A stretch of 64,000 nucleotides of DNA, taken from assembly GCA_002256435.1 (NCBI GenBank), contig NKJC01000003.1:310001-374000 (forward strand), given 5' to 3'. The notes beneath the pieces were generated by a model. It ran no database searches. It was not told the DNA's origin and worked only from the letters and a program-made list of their open reading frames with translations. Positions 1 to 9,284 of the stretch are shown piece by piece; position 1 is the stretch's first letter, and each line of letters begins with the position of its first letter. The DNA is from Chitinophagaceae bacterium BSSC1 (GTDB taxonomy: Bacteria > Bacteroidota > Bacteroidia > Chitinophagales > Chitinophagaceae). The position numbers were made by a program, and so were the translations under genes.

Positions 1-1250
1 AAAAAACCTGCATTGGTATCTTGAAAACGCAAACCAGCATCAAAGCCTTCTTTGTATTCCAATAACTGACTATCATAACCCAGAATGGAAACCTTGGTGT
101 TTGGGGTTGGTTTAATTTGTCTGAATACAAGCTCTTTTCTATCGCCGTAAGGCCATTGGGTTCCACCAGGTACAAATGCAAAAACGGTATTGCTGTCCTT
201 GGCTGAACGGGTATACCAAATGGGACCCTCTTTGGTAATAGCAAATGGTCTCACTGTATGCACACTTTCTTCATTTACAAAATTCCACAAAGCCAATTCA
301 CGCAACAATGCTTCCTGTTCTATTTGAATTTCTCCATTGGGTTTTGGCCCAACATTTAACAACAGATTGCCACCTTTTGCTCTAGTTTCAATGAGCATAT
401 TGATCATCTCTGTTCCTGTTTTTTGCGGATCATTGGTGGGTTTGTATTGCCAGTCTGTTCCCATGGTAAAACAGGCTTCCCAAGGACCCGGAATGGGTTT
501 GTCTGGCAGGTTCTGTTCCTGTGTTTTCATCTGCCCCCTAGTGACCACAATTTCTGGCTGTAATTGCCAAGCATATTCTTTTAAACCTTCGGCTGGTCCA
601 TCTAAAAATAAAAGGTCAATCTTACCATAATTGGTCAGTAATTCTTTTAATTGGGCTTTATCCAAATCCATCAAACCCTTTTTATTGGCGGGATAATGCA
701 TGGGATGCTGGGTTCTACCAATAGGAATTTTCTGTTCATACAAATAATGAAAATCTTCTGGAGAAAAATAAAATCCAATGGCAATCCCCTGTTTTCTAAA
801 TGCGTCTACAATGGCTTTGGTAATATCTTTTCCAAAAGGTGTTTGCGCAATACTGAACTCAGTTGTTTTAGTAGGCCACATGCAAAACCCACTATGGTGT
901 TTGGTGGTAAAGACCATGTATTTCATCCCCGCCAATTTGGCTAAGGAAGCCCATTCATCCGGCTCAAACTTTTTGGGATTAAATATTGCAGGCAATTCTT
1001 TAAAATATTTCTGCGCATATTCTGGAGAAGCACCAGCCAAAGAATGACTAATTACGCTTCCTAATGAAACATCTACACCCCAGTGGATGAACATGCCAAA
1101 GCCCATATCTTGAAACCATTGCTCGCGCGATGCAATATTAGCGTTCTGTGTTTGCTGTGCTTGTGCTTGAAATAGGGAAATACTCATTGCAATCATGAGC
1201 ATCCATTTCCTAGTCTTCTTTAAAAACAAAATTTTAAAATGATGATTCAT
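1..1250 (-). CDS. Alpha-L-fucosidase, GH29 family (C-terminus cut by window edge)
   Basis: This ORF is absent from the supplied track because it runs off position 1; I translated it from an ATG at 1250. A hydrophobic segment ending 'FQAQAQQ' looks like a signal peptide for export to the periplasm. It is followed by GH29 hallmarks: 'MGFGMFIHWGVD', 'TTKHHSGFCMW' and 'IDLLFLDGP', whose Asp fits the catalytic nucleophile of this retaining family. Later 'KGGNLLLNVGPKPNGEI' is also typical. GH29 enzymes remove terminal alpha-L-fucose from glycans. The start lies one base beyond the TAA of the preceding FAH-family gene, so the two are surely co-transcribed. About 416 codons are visible, so only a C-terminal domain is missing. 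Sure of family; the exact linkage cut is unknown. Confidence 0.9.
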   Translation of the reverse strand, partial: MNHHFKILFLKKTRKWMLMIAMSISLFQAQAQQTQNANIASREQWFQDMGFGMFIHWGVDVSLGSVISHSLAGASPEYAQKYFKELPAIFNPKKFEPDEWASLAKLAGMKYMVFTTKHHSGFCMWPTKTTEFSIAQTPFGKDITKAIVDAFRKQGIAIGFYFSPEDFHYLYEQKIPIGRTQHPMHYPANKKGLMDLDKAQLKELLTNYGKIDLLFLDGPAEGLKEYAWQLQPEIVVTRGQMKTQEQNLPDKPIPGPWEACFTMGTDWQYKPTNDPQKTGTEMINMLIETRAKGGNLLLNVGPKPNGEIQIEQEALLRELALWNFVNEESVHTVRPFAITKEGPIWYTRSAKDSNTVFAFVPGGTQWPYGDRKELVFRQIKPTPNTKVSILGYDSQLLEYKEGFDAGLRFQDTNAGF

Positions 1251-1251
1251 G

Positions 1252-2094
1252 TTAATTGGCTTTTAGTGTAACCGTATTGGTTAGGGTTCCAATTCCTTCA
1301 ATGCTTATAGAAACAAGATCATGTTCTGCTAAGGTGAATTCATTGGGTGGCACCAAACAGGTTCCTGTCATCAGAAATACCCCATGCGGAAAACTCATTT
1401 CTCTAAACAGATACCCAATCAATTCAGTATGACTTCTTTTCATCTGATTGATATTGATTTGTCCAGCAAATACTTCCTCACCCTTTCTACTGATGCGCAT
1501 GCTAATGGCTGTATTGGCATCAATAGGAGTTGCTGGAACATACAAACAAGGACCAATAGCCGCGGAATGGTCATAACATTTTGCTTGAGGCAAATACAAT
1601 GGATTCTCCCCTTCTATATCTCTTGAACTCATATCATTTCCAATGGTATAAGCCACAATATTTCCATTGCTATTGGCGTAAAGGGTAAGTTCTGGTTCTG
1701 GCACATTCCATTTAGCATCTCTGCGTATGCGCACTTGACCTCCTTCACCCACAGCCCTTGCAGCTGTTGACTTAAAAAAGATTTCCGGTCTTTCGGCTTC
1801 ATATACTTTGGCATAAAAATCGGCCGCGCCACTGTCTTTGGCTTCTTCCATTCTGGCTTCTCTGCTTCGCAAATAAGTTACCCCAGCAGCCCAAATTTCT
1901 TGAGACTGAATAGGCGGAAGACTATCTGTTGGAATTAGGTCAACAGCTTTCGCATGTAAAGAGCCAATCAATCCCAATAAAAAATCATAGAGCCCATCTC
2001 TATTAATCAGATAGTCCCAATCCAATTCTTCTAACAGATAAAGATCTGTTTCGTGGGTCATGATCACCCCTTGCGTTGTTTTGAAAATTTTCAT
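1252..2094 (-). CDS. FAH-family hydrolase, probable 2,4-diketo-3-deoxy-L-fuconate hydrolase
   Basis: The 280-residue protein has no signal peptide, so it is cytosolic. It carries the fumarylacetoacetate hydrolase fold: '[11 protein letters not shown]' supplies acidic metal ligands, and '[21 protein letters not shown]' and '[12 protein letters not shown]' match the conserved core. Members of this family cleave beta-diketo acids. In non-phosphorylated L-fucose and L-rhamnose pathways a member splits 2,4-diketo-3-deoxy-L-fuconate or -rhamnonate into pyruvate and L-lactate. Placement between two fucosidases and downstream of a sugar-acid dehydratase and the L-lactate oxidising lutABC supports that role here. 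A second in-frame Met (MTHETDLY) at residue 12 is an alternative start. The family is certain; the substrate is inferred from context and L-rhamnonate derivatives remain possible. Confidence 0.8.
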   Translation of the reverse strand: MKIFKTTQGVIMTHETDLYLLEELDWDYLINRDGLYDFLLGLIGSLHAKAVDLIPTDSLPPIQSQEIWAAGVTYLRSREARMEEAKDSGAADFYAKVYEAERPEIFFKSTAARAVGEGGQVRIRRDAKWNVPEPELTLYANSNGNIVAYTIGNDMSSRDIEGENPLYLPQAKCYDHSAAIGPCLYVPATPIDANTAISMRISRKGEEVFAGQININQMKRSHTELIGYLFREMSFPHGVFLMTGTCLVPPNEFTLAEHDLVSISIEGIGTLTNTVTLKAN

Positions 2095-2130
2095 GCTTTA
2101 AAGCTATCCAATTTGCTAAATAATATAAGC

Positions 2131-3804
2131 CTATTCCTCAAAAAGCAATTGCAGATCCTTGATCTGTGGTGCTGCTTTTGCTTGTAATATGGTTAGTCTA
2201 AATACCTGTGCTTTAACGGGATCAAATGTTTTAAAGGCAGATGAGCCCAAGCCCTTTCCTTCTACCAAGGTCTTCCATTCTGAACCGGATTGGTATTCCA
2301 ATTTGTATTGTTGAATATTGCCACCTGCTTCAGCTGCGGCCATGGCGCCAATACTATAAGGCTTACCCAAATCAATTTGCAACCAAGCCGTTTTTTGATC
2401 TGCTGCAGCTTTCCAAACGGTTTTACCATCGCCATCTAAGATATTAGCAGGACTAAATTTTTCTGAATCTTGAGAAGAAGCAGTGGCTGTCTTTCCTGAT
2501 GAAGGAATGGGTTCAGAAATAGACAATTGTACCGGACCATTGATGTCTAAAGCAATGACTGTTGCAATAGTATCGGGAGCTGTTTTTGGTAATTGTAAAA
2601 CAGCATAGAGTCCATCTCTACTAATGCCAATCTTTGTTTTTTTATCTGTCAACAATTGCGCTTTAGCAATGGCATTGTTCATAGGAATTTTCAATTTCCC
2701 ATCTGCAGGCCACTCAAATACATGCAAGAACAATTTGTTGTTTTTCTGAGTAGCCCTACCCCAACGCAAATAAGTAAAGGGGCTTGCTTTGCTACCATAA
2801 ATGGCGTCTGCATTAGGTTTGAGCCAAGCACCCACTTGTTTTAATCTTTCCACTGATGGTTCTGGAATAATTCCTTCATCTGTTGGACCAACATTCAACA
2901 AATAGTTTCCACCTTTAGACGCAATATCAATCAGGTTTCTAATTAACACTTTGGTACTCTTCCAATTCTGGTCATAAGATTTAAAACCCCAGGTATCATT
3001 CATGGTCATGCAGCTCTCCCAGTTCTTACCAGGAATTCCTGTTGCTGGAATATATTGTTCGGGTGTTTCTAAATCTCCTTCATATCCACCACCCAATCTG
3101 TTATTGGTAATAATGTCCGGTCTATTCTTCAAGAGGTCTGCTAATTTGGTGGCGCGTTCAGGATTCATATTGGTTGGGGTATCCCACCAAATAATGGCAG
3201 GATTATAGGCATCCAGGATTTCCTTTACCTGAGGCACGGCAACCTCATCTATATACTTGTCCATATTACCTTTCTGTGCCGAATCCCAATAACCGCCATT
3301 GGCTGCACCACCTGGATGGTTCCAGTCTTGGGCCTGAGAATAATACAAACCAAAACGGATCTTGTATTTTTTACAAGCCTCTGCCAATTCCTTTATGGGG
3401 TCTTTTTTAAAAGGCGTTGCGTCTACAATATTGAAAGGATCTTTGGAATGAAACATGGCGAAACCATCGTGGTGTTTGCTAGTAATGACTAAGTATTTCA
3501 TCCCTGCTTCACTGGCTAATTTTACCCAAGCATCTGCATTGAATTTTACTGGGTTAAATCTGGCGGGATAGGTTTGATACACAGACATGGGAATTTTTCC
3601 TCTATTCATGATCCACTCACCAATACCCGGAATCTGTTTACCATCATAGGTTCCAGCCGGAACCGCATAAAGCCCCCAGTGAATAAACATGCCAAAACGG
3701 GCTTCTTTCCACCAATCCATTTTGGGATCATTCAGGGTTTTACTTTGAGCATTGAGTGAACATTGCAGAGCAGCAAATGCCAGCAATAAAAGGGCTTTTT
3801 TCAT
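2131..3804 (-). CDS. Alpha-L-fucosidase GH29 with C-terminal F5/8 type C (CBM32-like) domain
   Basis: The track start at 3813 is a TTG; the ATG at 3804 begins an ordinary signal peptide (MKKALLLLAFAALQC) and is preferred, giving 557 residues. The GH29 barrel follows with 'ARFGMFIHWGLYAVPAGTY', 'TSKHHDGFAMF' and 'AIIWWDTPTN', the Asp near residue 208 being the expected nucleophile. 'LLNVGPTDEGIIPEPSVERL' closes the barrel. Roughly the last 130 residues form a discoidin-type sugar-binding domain ('TASSQDSEKFSPANILDGD'). It is a close paralogue of the fucosidase at 49655, with the same domain order. It sits 63 bases after lutC and 36 before the FAH gene, which puts a fucose-releasing enzyme inside the fucose/lactate catabolic operon. 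Confidence 0.93.
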   Translation of the reverse strand: MKKALLLLAFAALQCSLNAQSKTLNDPKMDWWKEARFGMFIHWGLYAVPAGTYDGKQIPGIGEWIMNRGKIPMSVYQTYPARFNPVKFNADAWVKLASEAGMKYLVITSKHHDGFAMFHSKDPFNIVDATPFKKDPIKELAEACKKYKIRFGLYYSQAQDWNHPGGAANGGYWDSAQKGNMDKYIDEVAVPQVKEILDAYNPAIIWWDTPTNMNPERATKLADLLKNRPDIITNNRLGGGYEGDLETPEQYIPATGIPGKNWESCMTMNDTWGFKSYDQNWKSTKVLIRNLIDIASKGGNYLLNVGPTDEGIIPEPSVERLKQVGAWLKPNADAIYGSKASPFTYLRWGRATQKNNKLFLHVFEWPADGKLKIPMNNAIAKAQLLTDKKTKIGISRDGLYAVLQLPKTAPDTIATVIALDINGPVQLSISEPIPSSGKTATASSQDSEKFSPANILDGDGKTVWKAAADQKTAWLQIDLGKPYSIGAMAAAEAGGNIQQYKLEYQSGSEWKTLVEGKGLGSSAFKTFDPVKAQVFRLTILQAKAAPQIKDLQLLFEE

Positions 3805-3867
3805 ATAGCGCAAGTGTTGGTGATTAGGTAATTCAATTTAAGCAATCTATTCATTATTCATTGGCTA

Positions 3868-4452
3868 TTAACCCACCAAAATCACCATAGATTTTTTGGG
3901 TCCATGAGCACCAATGACCAAGCTTTGTTCAATATCGGCAGTTTTAGAAGGACCAGCAATAAAAGCTCCGAAACCGATTTCGGAAAAATCAATTTGCTGA
4001 TAGGCTTGGCCCATATTGGAGACCATATTTTTCCTATCTACTACTAAAACCAATTGCTCCGTAATAAAGGGAAGAATTCTCAAAATCATTTGTTCTTCTG
4101 AAACCCATACAGCTCCTGATTCAGCAACTGCCAAGGAACCATTTATAATGGCCATATCAATACTAGCTAATGATTCCAAACTGTCTGTTTGCAATTGCCT
4201 AACAAGGGTTTGACTTGGATTAATTGCATTCAAAACAACTTGTTTTTCCTTGATCAATTCCTGCAAAATAGTGTCAAGTTCCTCATGGTCTTTTACTTCT
4301 AAGCATGCTCCTCCAATAGCTTCTAATATGATTTTGAATTGACTCACCAGATCCTCATATTGAATCATTTCATTTACCCTCACCACTGGCAATTTCTGGC
4401 TCAATGGTTGATTGGCCATGATCCCAGCTAATATGGTTTCTCTTGCACTCAT
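3868..4452 (-). CDS. lutC: Lactate utilisation protein C (LUD domain)
   Basis: LutC is a subunit of the LutABC (LldEFG) iron-sulfur complex that oxidises L-lactate to pyruvate. The 194-residue protein is a single LUD domain; the C-terminal 'SLVIGAHGPKKSMVILVG' and 'GAVWVSEEQ' are characteristic. The track start at 4476 is a TTG; the ATG at 4452 is better because it overlaps the lutB stop as ATGA (4449-4452), the usual sign of translational coupling. It has no signal peptide. The neighbours lutB and lutA are in the canonical A-B-C order. In this operon the complex would consume the L-lactate made by the FAH-family hydrolase. Confidence 0.93.
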   Translation of the reverse strand: MSARETILAGIMANQPLSQKLPVVRVNEMIQYEDLVSQFKIILEAIGGACLEVKDHEELDTILQELIKEKQVVLNAINPSQTLVRQLQTDSLESLASIDMAIINGSLAVAESGAVWVSEEQMILRILPFITEQLVLVVDRKNMVSNMGQAYQQIDFSEIGFGAFIAGPSKTADIEQSLVIGAHGPKKSMVILVG

Positions 4453-5828
4453 TTTTGTTTGTTGTTTAGGTACCAATCTCTAAAACTCTCTTTAGGAGCT
4501 TCCGGCATTTCACGCTGTTTGAACCAAGGGTTCATTCCATTATTGGTTAAGAAAGGTAGATGCTTCACTACCCATCTTCCCATCTTGCCCGCCATGCGAT
4601 AAATAGCAGGATGCGCCAATACTTCAGACATGCCCCACATGGCAAATGTTTTTCCTTTTGCCGCCATCCCTTCCTTGGTAATTTCTTGACGCCAGAGATA
4701 TAATTGCTCATGAATATTAATCTTCACCGGACATACATTGCTACAACTACCACAGAGCGTGCTAGCAAAAGGTAGATCCTTGTTGGCCTGCATGTCTAGA
4801 TTGGGATTCAAGATGGAGCCTATGGGCCCCGCCACCGCCGTATGATAACTATGACCACCACTTCTTCTATACACGGGGCAAGTATTAAAACAAGCAGCAC
4901 ACCTGATGCACTTAAGCGAGTTTCTAAATGATTCTCTACCCAATTGTCTGCTCCTACCATTGTCAACAATGACAATATGCATTTGCTGACCAGCCCTTGG
5001 TTTGCTAAAATGACTGCTATAAGTAGTAATGGGTTGACCAGTAGCACTTCTAGCTAATAGTCTTAAGAATACACCCAAATGTTCTGCCTTGGGAATGATT
5101 TTTTCAAAACCCATACAGGCAATATGAATCTTAGCAGCATGAGCACCCATGTCTGCATTACCCTCATTGGTGCAAACTACAAATCCACCAGTTTCAGCTA
5201 CTGCAAAGTTCACCCCCGTAATAGCCAGTTCCGATGCAATAAATTTGTCTCTTAAATGCCCCCTAGCGGCTTCGGTTAAATACTGTGGATCATTGTTCCC
5301 TTTCTCTGTTCCAAGATGCTCGTGAAAGGTTTCACTCACGTCTTGTTTTTTCAAGTGAATGGCAGGAAGTACAATATGACTAGGTGTTTCTTTTCTAAAC
5401 TGCACAATTCTTTCACCCAGATCTGTATCAACTATTTCTACGCCTTTCTCCGTCAAGAATTCATTTAAATGACATTCCTCCGTGAGCATGCTCTTGCTCT
5501 TGACAATTCTTTGTACTTGGTTGTCTTGGATAATTTTATAAATAATCTCATTGTGCTCTTTGCCGTCTACTGCCCAATGTACTTGTATGCCGTTGGCGAT
5601 GGCGTTTTTTTCAAAGTCCACCAATAACTGGTGCATATTACTCAAGCCATGGTATTTGATATCCGATGCCCATTGTCTGAGCTGCTCCCATTCCGGAAGA
5701 CTATGCGCGGCTTTGTCTCTTTTCTCTCTGACAAACCAGAGCGTATCATCATGCCAGTCTGTTCTGGGCTCATCGGCTATGAATTGTTCAGCCGCCTCTG
5801 CGTGGGTAAAATTGGCTTGGCTGCTCAT
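4449..5828 (-). CDS. lutB: Lactate utilisation protein B (LUD domain plus two 4Fe-4S motifs)
   Basis: The 459-residue iron-sulfur subunit of the L-lactate oxidation complex has an N-terminal LUD domain (roughly residues 60-290, 'AVAETGGFVVCTNEGN'). Two ferredoxin-type clusters follow, 'CIRCAACFNTCPVYR' and 'CGSCSNVCPVKI'. The length matches the family. The ATG at 5828 overlaps the lutA TGA as ATGA (5825-5828), and its own TGA overlaps the lutC ATG, so all three cistrons are translationally coupled. The product is cytosolic and should pass electrons from lactate toward the respiratory chain. Confidence 0.95.
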   Translation of the reverse strand: MSSQANFTHAEAAEQFIADEPRTDWHDDTLWFVREKRDKAAHSLPEWEQLRQWASDIKYHGLSNMHQLLVDFEKNAIANGIQVHWAVDGKEHNEIIYKIIQDNQVQRIVKSKSMLTEECHLNEFLTEKGVEIVDTDLGERIVQFRKETPSHIVLPAIHLKKQDVSETFHEHLGTEKGNNDPQYLTEAARGHLRDKFIASELAITGVNFAVAETGGFVVCTNEGNADMGAHAAKIHIACMGFEKIIPKAEHLGVFLRLLARSATGQPITTYSSHFSKPRAGQQMHIVIVDNGRSRQLGRESFRNSLKCIRCAACFNTCPVYRRSGGHSYHTAVAGPIGSILNPNLDMQANKDLPFASTLCGSCSNVCPVKINIHEQLYLWRQEITKEGMAAKGKTFAMWGMSEVLAHPAIYRMAGKMGRWVVKHLPFLTNNGMNPWFKQREMPEAPKESFRDWYLNNKQK

Positions 5829-6562
5829 AACTGACTGTTTAAAATTTCCGCAATATGAATGGTCTTGATCTTGCTACCTTGGCGTTTTAAAATACCTTCT
5901 AAATGCATCAAGCAACTGGTATCAACACCCGTAATATATTCCACATCATTGTCCTGGTGTTCCCCAATTCTGTCCTTCCCCATTTTCACACTCACGGCTT
6001 CTTCAAACACACAGAAGGTGCCACCAAAACCACAGCACTCGTCTACCCTTTTTGGTCTAGTTACTTCAATGCCTTTCACCATATTCAATAATGTTTCTGG
6101 CTTAGAAAAAGCCGGTGCCACCAACTCACTCATGCTTGCCAAGTGCAAACCTCTTTGCCCATGACAGCTGGTATGCAAACCTACTTTAAAAGGAAAACTG
6201 GCTTGCAGCGATGTCACTTTCAAAATATCTACCAAAAATTCTGTGAGTTCATAGACCCTGCTTCTGATTTCATCTGCAGCTTTGGGATTATCCTCGTCAT
6301 GTAAGTGTTCCTTAATATGCAAGACACAACTACCCGATGGGGCAACTATATAATCAAAGCCCTTAAAGTTATTTACAAAGTTCTTATCACAACCCTTGCT
6401 CATGGCTTCAAAACCACTATTGGCCATGGGTTGGCCACAACAGGTTTGGTTCAAGGGAAAACTCACATCACAACCCAATTTTTCTAATAACTCCAAACTT
6501 GCAACACCTACCGCAGGATAAAACTGATCAATATAACAGGGAATAAATAAGCCGATTTTCAT
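5825..6562 (-). CDS. lutA: Lactate utilisation protein A (CCG-domain protein)
   Basis: This 245-residue protein has the two cysteine-rich CCG motifs of the LutA/LldE and heterodisulfide-reductase type: 'NQTCCGQPMANSGF' in the first half and 'DECCGFGGTFCVF' in the second. It starts with 'MKIGLFIPCYIDQFYPAVG', typical of LutA. It is the first of three coupled lut genes and begins 9 bases after the stop of the UxaA-family dehydratase, so all are one operon. Oxidation of L-lactate to pyruvate is the established role of the complex. Its place inside a fucosidase-bearing operon suggests it finishes fucose breakdown rather than serving free environmental lactate only. Confidence 0.95.
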   Translation of the reverse strand: MKIGLFIPCYIDQFYPAVGVASLELLEKLGCDVSFPLNQTCCGQPMANSGFEAMSKGCDKNFVNNFKGFDYIVAPSGSCVLHIKEHLHDEDNPKAADEIRSRVYELTEFLVDILKVTSLQASFPFKVGLHTSCHGQRGLHLASMSELVAPAFSKPETLLNMVKGIEVTRPKRVDECCGFGGTFCVFEEAVSVKMGKDRIGEHQDNDVEYITGVDTSCLMHLEGILKRQGSKIKTIHIAEILNSQL

Positions 6563-6571
6563 AATACTGAA

Positions 6572-8218
6572 TTAAAGACTAACCCCTCTTTTCCAAGGAA
6601 TAAAATCATCCTGCCCCAGTTGAACTGCTTTTGGAATGGTTTTGCCACTAGCCACATCAATACAATATGCTAAAATATCAGCTCCCATTTCTGCAACTGT
6701 TTTTTCTCCCCGAATAATGGAACCTGTATCAATATCAATAATATCAGACATGCGTTTAGCCAATGCGGTGTTGGTAGCAACTTTAATCACTGGACAAACA
6801 GGATTACCAGTAGGTGTTCCCAAACCAGTTGTAAATAAAATCAGTGTAGCACCAGCAGCCGCTTTTCCTGTAGTAGCTTCTACGTCGTTGCCAGGAGTGC
6901 AAACCAAATTCAACCCTGGTTTGGTAGCAGGCTCTGTATAATCCAACACATCAGTTACGGGAGAATTACCTCCTTTTTTGGCAGCACCTGTGCTTTTAAT
7001 GGCATCTGTAATCAAACCATCTTTAATATTACCAGGTGATGGGTTCATGTGAAATCCAGAACCTGCTGCGTGTGCTTGGGCATCATAGGTTTGCATTAAA
7101 TGAATGAATTTTTTTGCGTTGGCTGCTGAGACACATCTATCTATTAAATCTTGCTCAGCGCCACATAGTTCTGGAAACTCTGCTAACAAAACTGTTCCAC
7201 CTAAAGCCACCAATAAATCTGCTGCAACACCTACCGCAGGATTTGCAGAAATACCACTAAATCCATCACTTCCACCGCATTTTACGCCCAATACCAATTT
7301 ACTCAATGGCGCAGCCGTTCTCTGATTTTTATTGGCTTCTTGTAAACCTATAAATGTTTGAAGAATGGCTTCTCTAATCAAAGATTCTTCACTCTTGCTT
7401 TGCTGTTGTTCAAAAGCAAAAATGGGTTTATTGAAATTGGGATTTCTTAATTTAATATCTTTTTGCAATTGCGCTAATTGCAAATGCTGACAACCCAAAC
7501 TCAATAAGGTAACGCCAGCTACATTGGGATGGTCTGCATAGGCTGCCAACAACTTACTCAAAGAATCCGAATCCTGTCTGGTTCCACCACAACCACCTTG
7601 GTGGTTTAAAAACTTAATTCCATCAATATTAGGGAAAACCCGCTTTGTAATGGGGTCTGAAGTTTGAAAATCAATTTTATGTATATCTTCTTTTTTCTCA
7701 ATACTCTGTGCTAACAATTTGGCAAATTGTAAATACTTTCCAGTTACCGCATATCCCAAGCTATGGTGCAATGCTTCTTTGATGACGTCTAAATTTCTAT
7801 TCTCACAAAATACCGTTGGAATAAATAACCAATAATTAGCGGTACCCACTTTGCCATCGCTTCTGAGATAACCCATAAATGTTTTATCCTTAAAGGCAGA
7901 AACATCCGGTGCTTTCCAAACATAATTGGTAGCCCTATAAGCATAAGGCTCGGCAGCGTGTACCGTATTATCTGTAGTCATTAACATTCCTGAAGACAGT
8001 GCCTTGGTTACTTTGCCAACCACAACGCCATACATGAAGACTTCATCTCCTTCCTTCATATCATTGATAAAAACCTTGTGCTTTGCAGGAATTGGGTCTT
8101 TAAGATCTAAAACTCTATCCTGAAAATCAATCTTATTTCCAACTAGCAAATCTGTTAATGCTACAAGTACATTATCGTTCTCGTGAATATGTAAAAATGA
8201 TGTGTTTCTTTCAGTCAT
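6572..8218 (-). CDS. UxaA-family sugar-acid dehydratase, candidate L-fuconate dehydratase
   Basis: The 548-residue protein has the architecture of altronate dehydratases: an N-terminal SAF domain (about residues 10-95, 'IHENDNVLVALTDL', 'DPIPAKHKVFINDM') and a UxaA catalytic region. Conserved cysteine motifs that suit an iron-dependent dehydratase are present: 'HQGGCGGTRQDS', 'SLGCQHLQL', 'VKCGGSDGFSGISANP'. Classical UxaA dehydrates D-altronate in galacturonate breakdown. UxaA-like proteins have also been assigned to L-fuconate dehydration in the Campylobacter jejuni fucose pathway. Here the same operon has two fucosidases, a diketo-acid hydrolase and lutABC, and no uxaB or uxaC, so L-fuconate is my preferred substrate. 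It is first in the operon, with 161 bp of divergent promoter DNA upstream. Family sure; substrate inferred. Confidence 0.85.
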   Translation of the reverse strand: MTERNTSFLHIHENDNVLVALTDLLVGNKIDFQDRVLDLKDPIPAKHKVFINDMKEGDEVFMYGVVVGKVTKALSSGMLMTTDNTVHAAEPYAYRATNYVWKAPDVSAFKDKTFMGYLRSDGKVGTANYWLFIPTVFCENRNLDVIKEALHHSLGYAVTGKYLQFAKLLAQSIEKKEDIHKIDFQTSDPITKRVFPNIDGIKFLNHQGGCGGTRQDSDSLSKLLAAYADHPNVAGVTLLSLGCQHLQLAQLQKDIKLRNPNFNKPIFAFEQQQSKSEESLIREAILQTFIGLQEANKNQRTAAPLSKLVLGVKCGGSDGFSGISANPAVGVAADLLVALGGTVLLAEFPELCGAEQDLIDRCVSAANAKKFIHLMQTYDAQAHAAGSGFHMNPSPGNIKDGLITDAIKSTGAAKKGGNSPVTDVLDYTEPATKPGLNLVCTPGNDVEATTGKAAAGATLILFTTGLGTPTGNPVCPVIKVATNTALAKRMSDIIDIDTGSIIRGEKTVAEMGADILAYCIDVASGKTIPKAVQLGQDDFIPWKRGVSL

Positions 8219-8379
8219 ATATTCTATTAAAATGAATTAAAATCTAACATCTAAATTAAACTAGGTTCAATTAGAATCAGTAACATGAATTAGTCAATAA
8301 GTAAACTATTTTACCACAATTGAGCATTTCTAATAATTGAAACAAATGTATCAACTACCTTTATAATATCATTTTGCCT
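8219..8379. promoter_or_regulatory. Divergent intergenic region between catabolic operon and AraC-family gene
   Basis: This AT-rich 161-bp gap separates two divergent starts and must hold both promoters and any operator for the AraC-family protein. On the minus strand TACATTTG (8344-8351) fits the Bacteroidota -7 consensus TAnnTTTG, but I see no TTG -33 element at the right spacing, so it is only suggestive. No palindrome like the LacI operator occurs here. Confidence 0.4.
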
Positions 8380-9255
8380 ATGAAAGCTTCCTTATTAGTT
8401 GATGCTCCCATCTTGGATAAAAAACAGATTTGGGTTAAAAAAGTATACAAACCTTTTTTTGATCATGATTTTCACTTTCATCAAACAGAAGAGATTTGTT
8501 GGATCCAGGAAGGGCATGGCAATATGGTGGTGGGAGACTATTTAGGAAGATTTGAAAAAGATGACTTAATCATTTTTGGAAAGGGACTGCCGCATATTCT
8601 TAGGTGTGACAAATCTTTTGAGCAGAAAAACGCCAAAAAAAAGACCACTGCTTACAGTATTTATTTTACAGTAGAACATATTCAATCCATTACGGATGAC
8701 CCCTCTATGACAAAGAGCTTGACGCAGCTGATCCGGAAAAATGAAAGGGGCTTTAGAATCACTGGAATAGATAAACAGCGGGCTCTTGATTTATTTCTTC
8801 TGGTGATAGAAAGTACCGGTTTTACCCAATTGGGTTTATTACTTCAGTTACTAGAACATTTACTAAAATGCAACAAAACCCATGCTTTGGCCAGTAGCAA
8901 TTATCAATTGCTGCCGTCTGATACAGATATGATGCGCTTTACGGAAGTATATGACTATCTTTTAAAAAACTTTCAACAACCCATTAGTCTTGATCAGGTT
9001 GCGGCTATTTGTTCCATGACCACTAATTCCTTTTGTAGGTTTTTTAAAATCAAAACACAAAAAACCTTTGTTCAATTTTTAACCGAAATCAGAATTGGTC
9101 ACGCTTGTAAATTATTACAAGATGAAAATCTGGCCATTAAGAATATCATTTATGATTGTGGGTTTAATAATCCGGTATTGTTTCACCGAAACTTTTTAAA
9201 AATCACCGGTAAAACTCCAAAAAAATTCAGAGATGGTTTACTAGGCATTTCCTAA
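8380..9255 (+). CDS. AraC-family transcriptional regulator (cupin sensor)
   Basis: The protein has about 291 residues. The track start two codons earlier is a TTG; the ATG is preferred. The N-terminal part looks like an AraC-type cupin sugar sensor ('DHDFHFHQTEEICWIQEGHG', then 'FEKDDLIIFGKGLPHIL'). The C-terminal ~100 residues hold two helix-turn-helix motifs ('ISLDQVAAICSMTTNSFCRFF' and 'IKNIIYDCGFNNPVLFHRNF'), ending in the usual 'KITGKTPKKFR'. It is divergent from the dehydratase-lut-fucosidase operon, so it is probably the local activator responding to L-fucose or a pathway intermediate. The ligand is inferred from position only. Confidence 0.88.
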   Translation: MKASLLVDAPILDKKQIWVKKVYKPFFDHDFHFHQTEEICWIQEGHGNMVVGDYLGRFEKDDLIIFGKGLPHILRCDKSFEQKNAKKKTTAYSIYFTVEHIQSITDDPSMTKSLTQLIRKNERGFRITGIDKQRALDLFLLVIESTGFTQLGLLLQLLEHLLKCNKTHALASSNYQLLPSDTDMMRFTEVYDYLLKNFQQPISLDQVAAICSMTTNSFCRFFKIKTQKTFVQFLTEIRIGHACKLLQDENLAIKNIIYDCGFNNPVLFHRNFLKITGKTPKKFRDGLLGIS

Positions 9256-9262
9256 ATTAAAA

Positions 9263-9284
9263 GCACCCGCAAGAATACGGGTGC
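9263..9284 (-). terminator. Hairpin terminator for the SusCD-led operon
   Basis: A 7-bp perfect inverted repeat, GCACCCG/CGGGTGC with an 8-nt loop, lies between the convergent AraC and FAD-oxidoreductase genes. On the minus strand it is followed by TTTTAATTT, a reasonable U-tract, so it best serves the long minus operon. It lies 80 bp past that operon's last stop and only 7 bp past the AraC stop on the other strand. Confidence 0.7.

Noticed and set aside
4453-4476. TTG-initiated longer lutC
   Set aside because: The ATG at 4452 forms an ATGA overlap with the lutB stop, matching the lutA/lutB junction.
4820-5047. 75-residue ORF on the minus strand inside lutB
   Set aside because: It is out of frame with the well-supported lutB coding sequence and has no recognisable features. 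Similar small plus-strand ORFs across the window are shadows too.
8344-8351. TACATTTG as a confident promoter of the fucose operon
   Set aside because: Only the -7 element fits; no -33 TTG at suitable spacing was found, so it is left as a hint.
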